The notes under the pieces were generated by a model. It ran no database searches. It saw nothing but the letters and a program-made list of their open reading frames with translations, and was not told the DNA's origin. From positions 1 to 37,515 of the forward strand of contig JAFPZX010000099.1 of the NCBI GenBank assembly GCA_017417055.1: a stretch of DNA of 37,515 nt, written 5' to 3'. The DNA is from Anaerolineaceae bacterium (lineage in GTDB: Bacteria; Chloroflexota; Anaerolineae; Anaerolineales; Anaerolineaceae). Shown piece after piece: positions 26,270 to 33,559 of the stretch (position 1 is the first letter of the stretch; each line of letters starts with the position of its first letter). The position numbers and the translations under genes were made by a program.

Positions 26270-28090
26270 ATGAAAAAATACTTAATTTTTCTATTCGTGA
26301 TCATACTGGCGGCAGCGGTTGGATCGATACCGGCAGGAGGAGATGCGGCGCCTGAAATGCCTCGGGTCGATCTGCTGGGTCTGGAAGAGCCGGGAATTCT
26401 TGATCTGACAGCAGTGTCGGAGAGTACTACCGCCTATATTATGTATCAATCGGAAGAAAACGGATTCATCCAACCGGTAACAGTCAGATTAGCGGATGAG
26501 GATACGCTCGGTTTTGAGAAAAAGGATTTCGAAATTGAGTTTTACCGGGATGACAGTTTTACCGAGCCGCAAATTGTTACGGTAGTGGAAGATTGGGGCG
26601 CTTACAGCAAATATTGTTTGAATGCAAATTATCTTGACAGCACGCATGGGCGGAATGTGGTTTCCTCGGAGGTCGCCGGTACGATCAACAGTACCTACGG
26701 GTTATTTCCTGATTCCCCGAATGGCGGTATGTCCGATGGGGTGCCGGTGGAGCTTTATATTGACCGGGAATACCGTGGAATCTATACGCTGAATATCGCG
26801 TTGGATCCGTGGATGTTCGGCATGGATCAAGGGAATGAAAACAACATTGTCATGAAGGCGGTAAATGGCTGGTCTGATTCTGTGGTGTTCATGGCGGAAG
26901 CAAGCGGCGTCAAAGGTGCTGACTGGGATATTGTCGTCGGGCCTGATGATTCGTCTCCAGCAGCTGCAGCGGTTTATGAAAAATTGAACCGGGCGATCCG
27001 TTTTGTGATAGAAAGCTCTGATGAGGACTTCAAAGCTCATTTCAGCGAATACTTCAATCTGGACGCCAGTTTGAATTATTATTGTCTGGCTGCTTATTTC
27101 AATGCGACCGGCAACATGGGTCGGAATATGCTGCTGGCAACTTTTGACGGGAATACCTGGTATCCCAGTCTGTACAATCTGGATACCTCTTTCGGGTTGT
27201 ATTATAACGGTGAAGGAATTTACAGTGTTGATAATCCGGTGGAAGCTTTTCAGGGTGGGAACAGCCTGTTTTGGAAGCGCCTGGTGGCAAATTTCCCGCA
27301 GGAGCTGGCTCAGCGCTATTGGAGGATGCGTCAAAGCTTTTTGAAGGAAAGCTTTGTGATGGGGTTGTTCAGCGCATTCAATGACAACATACCTGAGGAA
27401 GCCCGGGAACGTGACCTTGAAAGATGGCACGATATTCCCGGTGTGGAATATGATATTGAGAATGTACGGGAACAGATACAGGGCAGGGAGGAATATCTTG
27501 ATGCCTTTTTCACACAGATCATGCCGGAACCGGAACGCGTTGTCGATCCTCGTTTGCTCTTTGAACTGGAACTTCCCTACAAGGGGAAGGTCGGATCCTG
27601 GCTGGATACAGGCGTGAATCTGTATGCTGAGGATATGGATTTCACCATTTTCCTGAAGTTCAAAACCGGCCAGCAGGAACCTCGTTCCATGGTGATCCTT
27701 TCCGATTCGAACAATAATATGCATGGGCTGATCGTGCAGACTGCCGGAAACGGTACGGATGAATATACCGCCTTCTTTGCCGGCGAATATGTCTATGAGG
27801 CATTGTATCCTCTGGACAGTGATGGATATGCTTATGTTACGATCCGGAAGAAAGGCAATGATTATACCTTCTTTGGTAATAATATCAATGATACGCGGCA
27901 GATCAGCAGTGTGATTTCCACGGAAATTCAAACCAATCTGGTTTTGGGCGCCAGAATAAATCCTTTATGGGATGGAACATTGGAAGGTTTGGATTATTAC
28001 ACGGGAATGATCCGGCAATGCCGTGTTTACAATGAGGCATTGGAAGATGCGGAGATCGAAGAAATCCTTACAGCTCTGAAAATGGAATGA
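26270..28090 (+). CDS. CotH-like protein with C-terminal LamG-like module
   Basis: A 606-residue secreted protein. After the signal peptide, residues about 25-400 match the CotH family, atypical kinases known from spore coats and cellulosome-type proteins: KYCLNANYLDSTHGRN, VPVELYIDREYRGIYTLNI, YYCLAAYFNATGNMGRNM and WYPSLYNLDTSFGLYYNG. In family members I recall, the last two motifs usually carry extra Asp residues (pattern DxD-SFG), here partly replaced by Asn or Gly, so activity may be weak or lost. Residues about 425-600 are a LamG-like module (WLDTGVNLY) of the same type as in the SGNH protein. The start at 26270 has GGAGGAAAGG at 26251-26260 just upstream; the earlier ATG at 26246 would overlap that site. 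Surface attachment or modification of the polymer is inferred. Confidence 0.78.
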   Translation: MKKYLIFLFVIILAAAVGSIPAGGDAAPEMPRVDLLGLEEPGILDLTAVSESTTAYIMYQSEENGFIQPVTVRLADEDTLGFEKKDFEIEFYRDDSFTEPQIVTVVEDWGAYSKYCLNANYLDSTHGRNVVSSEVAGTINSTYGLFPDSPNGGMSDGVPVELYIDREYRGIYTLNIALDPWMFGMDQGNENNIVMKAVNGWSDSVVFMAEASGVKGADWDIVVGPDDSSPAAAAVYEKLNRAIRFVIESSDEDFKAHFSEYFNLDASLNYYCLAAYFNATGNMGRNMLLATFDGNTWYPSLYNLDTSFGLYYNGEGIYSVDNPVEAFQGGNSLFWKRLVANFPQELAQRYWRMRQSFLKESFVMGLFSAFNDNIPEEARERDLERWHDIPGVEYDIENVREQIQGREEYLDAFFTQIMPEPERVVDPRLLFELELPYKGKVGSWLDTGVNLYAEDMDFTIFLKFKTGQQEPRSMVILSDSNNNMHGLIVQTAGNGTDEYTAFFAGEYVYEALYPLDSDGYAYVTIRKKGNDYTFFGNNINDTRQISSVISTEIQTNLVLGARINPLWDGTLEGLDYYTGMIRQCRVYNEALEDAEIEEILTALKME

Positions 28091-28104
28091 AAGGAAAAAC
28101 GCAG

Positions 28105-29046
28105 ATGAAAAAAACAGTTTTGTCTTTGATTGTGATTTTTATCCTTCTGAGCATGTTTTCTGTCTGCATGGCGCAGGAAGATGAACCGAGCATTGCTCAA
28201 CAGTTTCCTGTCAAATTGATTAGAGACCGGTTTGATAAGGATTTTAAGGAGGAATATTACCGGTTCCCTACAATCAGGCCGATGTTTGAGCCCTTTGATC
28301 TGTCCTATTTCCCGCATGATTATATGTATGAATGGGACTGGTCCCTGCTGCGGCGCAAAGCATCTGCCGGACTTTTTGAACAGATGATCCTGTTGAGCAA
28401 ACCGGCTGAATCGATGGTTTTGCATGGAAAAGACGCAGGCAATTCTTATGGTGTATTAGGTGATTTTTATCTGTATGCAACGCTGTTTGCTGCGGATAAT
28501 TATCCTGCAGGCACCGGTTCCTGTTATGTATATTTTTCTGATTCTCTGATTCAGGGCTTATATCCCAGTCATGGAATTCTGCTGGATCCGGCATCCGGTA
28601 TATACAGAGTCGATAGTACATATGCCAATGTATATGAACCATCTCAAAGTTCACATACGTTAAAATTAATGAAATCTCTTTCCGCAGAGGACTATCCGCT
28701 TCCTGAAGACATTTCCCTGTCATCGTTTGCCGTGTCTGATTTTGATGGGACAGCGGACGAACAGTTTCTTGCTGATTTGAATGCAATGAACAAATCATTT
28801 CGGATGAAAGGAAGCCCTGAAGTGAAAGCATACCGATTAGAGATCATTCGGAAGGGATTTTATTCTGATTTGTATATCAATGGAAAAAGAATTGCCCATA
28901 TGCTTGACTTTATCACGGTGGAGGATGCAGAGGGTAATGAAATTCCGGATAAGGTTGCCTGGAGCTATGGACCGATCCTATATAAGGGCGGTATTACGAC
29001 CACCTGTTCAATCGGAGATTTGTATATATACGGACCGGAGAAATGA
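28105..29046 (+). CDS. Secreted concanavalin-like protein, paralog A
   Basis: A 313-residue secreted protein with a clear signal peptide (TVLSLIVIFILLSMFSVCMA) and no other membrane segment. It is not a family I can name. The core (about residues 120-310) has the pattern of a beta-sandwich lectin-like fold: FYLYATLF...GTGSCYVYFSDSL, then LEIIRKGFYSDLYINGKRIA, and a last strand CSIGDLYIYG. These three elements, in the same order, occur in the proteins at 30130 and 30933, so the three are paralogs. Binding or organising the exported glycan is a reasonable guess. The ATG at 28105 is chosen since AAGGA at 28091-28095 lies nine bases upstream. Confidence 0.6.
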   Translation: MKKTVLSLIVIFILLSMFSVCMAQEDEPSIAQQFPVKLIRDRFDKDFKEEYYRFPTIRPMFEPFDLSYFPHDYMYEWDWSLLRRKASAGLFEQMILLSKPAESMVLHGKDAGNSYGVLGDFYLYATLFAADNYPAGTGSCYVYFSDSLIQGLYPSHGILLDPASGIYRVDSTYANVYEPSQSSHTLKLMKSLSAEDYPLPEDISLSSFAVSDFDGTADEQFLADLNAMNKSFRMKGSPEVKAYRLEIIRKGFYSDLYINGKRIAHMLDFITVEDAEGNEIPDKVAWSYGPILYKGGITTTCSIGDLYIYGPEK

Positions 29047-29131
29047 TCAATTCCGACTCAGGTCTGAGTCTCCGGTGATAGTCCCGGTACTGAATAGGTG
29101 TAATATTTGTTGAAACTGGAGAGGATGGATT

Positions 29132-30133
29132 ATGGAAGCAAAACCAATTTTATGGATTGTTATACCCTGTTACAATGAGGAACAGGTGCTGCCGATGACA
29201 GCTCCTCTGTTTTTGAAGAAAATCAATGATCTCAGTGAAGCAGGAAAAATCAGCCCGAACAGCCGCATTTTGTTCGTCAATGATGGATCCAAAGACAAAA
29301 CCTGGGAGATTATCTCTGCACTGGCAAAAGAAGACGAACATTACATCGGAATTTCACAAAGCCGGAACAGGGGACATCAAAACGCGGTTCTGGCGGGATT
29401 GATGGAAGCGAAAGACAAGTGCGACATCACGATTTCCATTGACTGCGATGGACAGGATGACATCAATGCCATGGATGCCATGATTGATGAATATCTGAAC
29501 GGGTGTGAGATCGTTTACGGCGTCCGCTCGAAACGTGAGACGGATACCTGGTTCAAGCGGACGACAGCTGAGGGTTTCTATAAACTTATGAACGCTCTTG
29601 GGGCCGAAGTTGTATTTAATCATGCGGACTACCGCCTTGTCAGTTCTCTGGTGCTGCAGCATTTTGCAAATTATGAGGAAGTGAATATATTCCTGCGCGG
29701 CATGTTCCCTCTTGTTGGATTTAAGAGCACCAGCGTATATTATGAGCGGGCTGAACGTCTGGCAGGGGAGAGCCATTATCCGCTGAAAAAAATGCTGGGA
29801 TTGGCTTTTGACGGAATTACCAGCCTGTCCATCAAACCGGTCTCTCTGATTACGGGGATAGGTGTCGGTTTCAGCTGTGTTGGTGTATTGATTGCAATCT
29901 GGGCGATTATTCAGGCAATACTCAAGCATACAGTAGCCGGGTGGACTTCTACGATCTGTATTATCTGTTTGCTTGGTGGTATCCAGCTGATCAGTGTGGG
30001 TGTCATTGGACAGTATGTTGGAAAAACTTATCTTGAAACCAAGCGCCGTCCCCGTTATATTATCAGTGAGCGGACATGGGAACCACTTCAGAGACATTGG
30101 ATCGAAGAAAAAGATGAGGAATCTGAAAAATGA
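29132..30133 (+). CDS. GtrB/DPM1-like polyprenyl-phosphate glycosyltransferase
   Basis: A 333-residue GT2 enzyme with two C-terminal membrane helices. Motifs are IVIPCYNEEQVLPM at the start, FVNDGSKDKTWEII, SIDCDGQDDINAMDAMIDE (DxD-type metal site) and VYGVRSKRETDTWFKRTTA, then GVGFSCVGVLIAIWAI and LGGIQLISVGVIGQYVGK with ETKRRPRY at the end. This is the GtrB/YfdH/ArnC class, which moves a hexose from a nucleotide sugar to undecaprenyl phosphate on the cytoplasmic face. In this operon the product would supply the GT-C-like proteins (9642, 17134, 22955) with a lipid-linked donor for side-chain addition outside the cell. GGAGAGG at 29118-29124 supports the start. Sugar identity is not deducible. 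Confidence 0.88.
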   Translation: MEAKPILWIVIPCYNEEQVLPMTAPLFLKKINDLSEAGKISPNSRILFVNDGSKDKTWEIISALAKEDEHYIGISQSRNRGHQNAVLAGLMEAKDKCDITISIDCDGQDDINAMDAMIDEYLNGCEIVYGVRSKRETDTWFKRTTAEGFYKLMNALGAEVVFNHADYRLVSSLVLQHFANYEEVNIFLRGMFPLVGFKSTSVYYERAERLAGESHYPLKKMLGLAFDGITSLSIKPVSLITGIGVGFSCVGVLIAIWAIIQAILKHTVAGWTSTICIICLLGGIQLISVGVIGQYVGKTYLETKRRPRYIISERTWEPLQRHWIEEKDEESEK

Positions 30134-30933
30134 AGAAAAATTTATTCTGTACAATTCTGCTCTTTCTTTTTCTTTCGGTTTATTCTGTAGATGCTTATCA
30201 GCAGATCGATGAAAACACTGCTGTAAGTAACCAGGAACAGCAGGAAGATCTTGCAGATGATTCAGTAATGGCCTTAAATCCCGAAAAAGGTGTCGTGGTG
30301 CGGGGCGTCACCGACGTTCTGCAAGCGAACCATGAAAGTTTTTTCCCTATCACGATTGCGGACGATTCTTTTTCAAAACAGGTGGACGCGGTTCTGCATA
30401 ATATTGATTCGGATAGCGTGATGCGTGTTGTTACTGAATATGGACAGCAGGATATTGATCTTTTTGTCAATACAGATATGATCCATGATCATGTCGGCAA
30501 AATCAATTTTAACAGGGATTTTCCGCAGAATTTTGAAATCAGTGCGGATGTGACAGTGCGGGACGTTTATCCGAAATCCCGCGGCGGATGTTATGTCAGT
30601 TTTTCCGAAAAAGGTATGACGAATAATGCGGATGCTGCCGAGTACTATTTTGTCGCGGATGGACAAAATGTGATGCTGTATTATAAGACGGTAGGCAGCA
30701 GCAGCGGAAAGGTTTTCCCGGTCGGTACTGTTTCGGAAATGCCGGTAAAAATATCGATCATGCATTTGACTGGTCAGGTTTTCTTTTGGGTTAATGATGT
30801 TTGTGTCGGACAATATCATGATGGAAAAAACGGCTCTTTCCGTTTATCTTACGGTGCTTTGACGTATGCGGATGGTGAAACGGCATGTTGTTCATTTGAC
30901 AACCTGTTGATCAGAAAGGTCGGTGGTAAATAA
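30130..30933 (+). CDS. Secreted concanavalin-like protein, paralog B
   Basis: A 267-residue secreted protein; signal peptide MKKNLFCTILLFLFLSVYSV followed by a mature part with no membrane segment. It has FEISADVTVRDVYPKSRGGC followed by YVSFSEKG, then ISIMHLTGQVFFWVNDVCVG, and closes with CSFDNLLIRK, aligning with paralogs A (28105) and C (30933). The pattern suggests a LamG or concanavalin-type beta-sandwich. Its start overlaps the stop of the GtrB-like gene (ATGA at 30130-30133) and its stop overlaps the next start, so it is translated as part of the operon. No enzyme motif seen; function unknown, with glycan binding as the leading guess. Confidence 0.6.
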   Translation: MKKNLFCTILLFLFLSVYSVDAYQQIDENTAVSNQEQQEDLADDSVMALNPEKGVVVRGVTDVLQANHESFFPITIADDSFSKQVDAVLHNIDSDSVMRVVTEYGQQDIDLFVNTDMIHDHVGKINFNRDFPQNFEISADVTVRDVYPKSRGGCYVSFSEKGMTNNADAAEYYFVADGQNVMLYYKTVGSSSGKVFPVGTVSEMPVKISIMHLTGQVFFWVNDVCVGQYHDGKNGSFRLSYGALTYADGETACCSFDNLLIRKVGGK

Positions 30934-31634
30934 TGAATAACAGATTTTTATCAGGGATTCTCTTATTATTTCTGGTGTTGATCAATGTCTCTGCAAATGC
31001 TGAGAATGTGTATGATCCTGATGAGCTGCTGAAAATTGCCGATGAACAGATTTTCCAGCGGATTGGTCCATCCTATGATTTTTCCGAAAATCAGGGCTAT
31101 GTGAATGAAATCCTTGAAAACGGGGTGATTCATCAGCGTTATATTTATGACGGGAAAGGTACTGACACCTTATTATCCCTGTTCCCAGTTTCTGAAGAAG
31201 TAGTATCCGGCAGTAAATATCTGAAATTTGCGAATGCCGGGTTGAAGAATTTTCACGCAGCTTTGACAGTTCACCGGGTTGAAACAGTCCCGGAAGATGT
31301 TGGGGGCGGGTGCTGGATACGTATCAGCAATATTCTGATGACGGGCAGCGGAAGGGAAAAAGGTCTGATAATTGTTCCCGGGAATAAGGCATTGGAAGTA
31401 AATGCCGGAACCCAAACGGATTTTTATGATTTGTCGGGATTAGATATGGAAAAGCCGATAAAATTGGATTTTATCCGTATTGACGGTGCCATATATGTTT
31501 ATGCTGACGATGAGTATCTGTTTTGTTTTGAAGATGGTGTGTCCGGTTCTGTTTTTATTGATGCGGGATCGATGCTGTTTGATTTCGGTAATTGGGTTCG
31601 CTGCGATTTTGATGATTTTACTGTAAGATATTGA
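30933..31634 (+). CDS. Secreted concanavalin-like protein, paralog C
   Basis: A 233-residue secreted protein with signal peptide (FLSGILLLFLVLINVSANA, cut before ENVYD). It is the shortest of the three related proteins and keeps the shared signature: FHAALTVHRVETVPEDVGGG followed by CWIRISN, then LDFIRIDGAIYVYADDEYLF, and the final strand CDFDDFTVRY. The start ATG at 30933 shares one base with the preceding stop. Nothing suggests catalysis. A structural or binding role for the exported polymer is inferred only from fold type and operon membership. Confidence 0.58.
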   Translation: MNNRFLSGILLLFLVLINVSANAENVYDPDELLKIADEQIFQRIGPSYDFSENQGYVNEILENGVIHQRYIYDGKGTDTLLSLFPVSEEVVSGSKYLKFANAGLKNFHAALTVHRVETVPEDVGGGCWIRISNILMTGSGREKGLIIVPGNKALEVNAGTQTDFYDLSGLDMEKPIKLDFIRIDGAIYVYADDEYLFCFEDGVSGSVFIDAGSMLFDFGNWVRCDFDDFTVRY

Positions 31635-31654
31635 AAAAACAGGAGAATAAATTC

Positions 31655-32176
31655 ATGAAAAGAAAATCAGAATTGTTATTCTTTGTTTTTATGGTGTTTT
31701 GGATCTATATACCATGCTCAGCCGATATTGATCCGATACTTGTTGACAAACCTCATCCGACTGTTTTTGAATGCAGTCCTGATATGTATATTGAAATTCC
31801 CGGATCTGCTCGTATTTCATATACACTCGGTGACAGAAGCGCCGAAAAATTTTTTTTATACGTCAAAGCTGAAGTTTTATACCTGGAAGAAGGTATTTGG
31901 GATGGGATCGATAAAAGCAGTTTTGTGCTGAGACACAAGAAGTCGGATGGATCTGCCAGTGATTATTCTTTGAATTATATGATGACTGCCAGGGAAAGTT
32001 TGATCAATGAATGGCCGACAATGTCCGATCCGCTTTTCTTCAGCTGGCTTCTTCCTTTGAACCTGGTTTTCAATGTGCCTGAGATGGTCAAAGACGGATG
32101 GTCACTTGTATTTCGTCCTGCTGAGCGGGGCGGTGATGCGGTTTGTGAAGTCGAAGTACCTATTAAAATTCAATGA
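31655..32176 (+). CDS. Small secreted protein, DUF4352-like fold, member 1
   Basis: A 173-residue secreted protein: signal peptide ending near IPCSA, then about 150 residues of predicted beta-structure (FFLYVKAEVLYLEEG, SFVLRHKKSDGSASDYSLNY, WSLVFRPAERGGDAVCEVEV). It resembles the two proteins that follow in layout: a strand giving a comparative statement of interaction, a SFVL or ESFK strand, and a W-x-L/M-x-F/V strand near the end. That layout recalls DUF4352 immunoglobulin-like lipoprotein domains. ATG 31655 has AGGAGAA at 31641-31647. Function unknown; the similarity to members 2 and 3 is weaker than theirs to each other. Confidence 0.5.
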   Translation: MKRKSELLFFVFMVFWIYIPCSADIDPILVDKPHPTVFECSPDMYIEIPGSARISYTLGDRSAEKFFLYVKAEVLYLEEGIWDGIDKSSFVLRHKKSDGSASDYSLNYMMTARESLINEWPTMSDPLFFSWLLPLNLVFNVPEMVKDGWSLVFRPAERGGDAVCEVEVPIKIQ

Positions 32177-32190
32177 AGGGAGCGTCATTG

Positions 32191-32787
32191 ATGATAAACA
32201 GAATAAAAGCAAAAACTCTTTTACTGTTATTTTTATTCCTGATGATTTTCGTCCCTTCTGCATATGCTTTGGATGTGACGCCAATCTATCAATATCAATT
32301 TGAAGCGGATCCGGATATGCCGGAAATGCTCCCTGTCGGAAAAAATATTGCTTGCGGAAATTATTCTCTCCGTCTCTTGCAGCAGCCTGTCATCGGAAAA
32401 TATACAAACAAACTGATTTCCGATAATGACCTTGAATATTTGATGGTACGGGTTGAGATTACCAATACAAGCAGTGAAGCACTTGGATGGCTGACGCCTG
32501 AATCTTTCAAGGTTATCGATACTTACAAAGGACGTATGTACAGTGCTTATAATCTGGATGTCACTGCTTCTGCCGCGACTGTGCAGGGGTATGGTCAGAA
32601 ACTTTTTATTGAAAAAATTGGACCCGGCGATACGATGTTGACAACCCTGGTATTCAGTGTTTATCCGGATGTTGACGGATGGGTGATGCGGTTTTCGCCG
32701 CAGCATTATTATGAGGATCCAACCCAGAATATGATCTCCTTCCTGCTTCCGGAAGCAGTACGTTATTCGGAAGGAGTTTCGCGATGA
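32191..32787 (+). CDS. Small secreted protein, DUF4352-like fold, member 2
   Basis: A 198-residue secreted protein with signal peptide (LLLFLFLMIFVPSAYA). The mature part shows a DUF4352-type pattern: YLMVRVEITNTSSEALGWLT, then PESFKVIDTYKGRMYSAYNL, then LTTLVFSVYPDVDGWVMRFS. DUF4352 domains are immunoglobulin-like and common on surface proteins. The motif [LF]TPESFK is shared with the next gene. ATG 32191 is chosen because AAGGGA is about nine bases upstream; the ATG at 32173 lacks a site. Function unknown. Confidence 0.6.
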   Translation: MINRIKAKTLLLLFLFLMIFVPSAYALDVTPIYQYQFEADPDMPEMLPVGKNIACGNYSLRLLQQPVIGKYTNKLISDNDLEYLMVRVEITNTSSEALGWLTPESFKVIDTYKGRMYSAYNLDVTASAATVQGYGQKLFIEKIGPGDTMLTTLVFSVYPDVDGWVMRFSPQHYYEDPTQNMISFLLPEAVRYSEGVSR

Positions 32788-33413
32788 AAAAAGTATTCTT
32801 ATCCGTTATTGCATTCCTGATGATAGCCGTTGTCCATTTATCTGTGTGTGCATCTGATGAAGTAAATGCCATTTATGGTGAAACCTATCTTTGCGGAGAT
32901 TCTTTCGAAATCGTCATAATGGGTGAACCGATATTCACAACGATGATCACCCGTCATGCGTCCTGGGATAGACCCATTTTTGCTCAGGCAGGTAAATATG
33001 ATATGTTATTCGCGATTCGACTCAAAATCAGGAATTTGACCAGTGAATATTATGGCGGTTTTACTCCGGAAAGCTTCAAGCTTGTTGGTTTTGTGCGTGG
33101 ACGTCCGGTGGAATATACTCCGGAGGTGATGTCGCCTTATGATTATGGAATCGACAGAGCTTATTCCCTCTATGACAAGATGTATTATACGATGTATCCG
33201 ATGGCGCCATTGCGTGTATTTGATATGCAGCTGGTTTATCGGGTCAACCCGAACCTTGTTGACTGGGAACTGCATGTTGAGCCTCATGAAAAGGATTGGA
33301 TTTACACTTCAACTGAAAAGCCTATTACCGGGCTTGAACCTTGCAATGGCGTTTTTCAGCTGCAAACGGTTTGGAACGAAAAAACAAAGCGGATGATAAA
33401 GTATTACAGGTAA
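32784..33413 (+). CDS. Small secreted protein, DUF4352-like fold, member 3 (last gene of operon)
   Basis: A 209-residue secreted protein, signal peptide ending near SVCA-SDE. It aligns with the preceding gene: MLFAIRLKIRNLTSEYYGGF, TPESFKLVGFVRGRPVEY and MQLVYRVNPNLVDWELHVEP. The stop of member 2 overlaps its ATG (ATGA at 32784-32787), and AAGGAG is just upstream. It is the last gene before the terminator at 33454. Function unknown; probably a surface-exposed beta-sandwich associated with the polysaccharide. Confidence 0.6.
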   Translation: MKKVFLSVIAFLMIAVVHLSVCASDEVNAIYGETYLCGDSFEIVIMGEPIFTTMITRHASWDRPIFAQAGKYDMLFAIRLKIRNLTSEYYGGFTPESFKLVGFVRGRPVEYTPEVMSPYDYGIDRAYSLYDKMYYTMYPMAPLRVFDMQLVYRVNPNLVDWELHVEPHEKDWIYTSTEKPITGLEPCNGVFQLQTVWNEKTKRMIKYYR

Positions 33414-33453
33414 TGCCTGTTCTTTATTTCGAAAGTACTGATTAATTGTATTC

Positions 33454-33500
33454 GGGGACGGTTTTGCGCGAAACGCAAAACTGTCCTCTCTCTCTTTTTC
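33454..33500 (+). terminator. Strong intrinsic terminator of the polysaccharide operon
   Basis: GGGGACGGTTTTGCG (33454-33468) pairs with CGCAAAACTGTCCTC (33474-33488) around a five-base loop CGAAA, with G-T wobbles. It is followed by a pyrimidine tract ending TTTTT (33489-33499). It lies between convergent genes. The GGGGACGG core is also reminiscent of dispersed REP palindromes. The rest of 33414-33559 shows no gene. Confidence 0.8.
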
Positions 33501-33559
33501 GGAAATTGCTCAGGTATTCTTGAATAAAACGACAGGAGAGAATGTGCGATATATCGTGT

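Noticed and set aside
26702-27931. A 409-codon open frame on the minus strand opposite the CotH-like gene
   Set aside because: The composition is His/Ile/Arg-rich with no domain, and the + strand encodes clear CotH and LamG-like motifs with a signal peptide and ribosome site.
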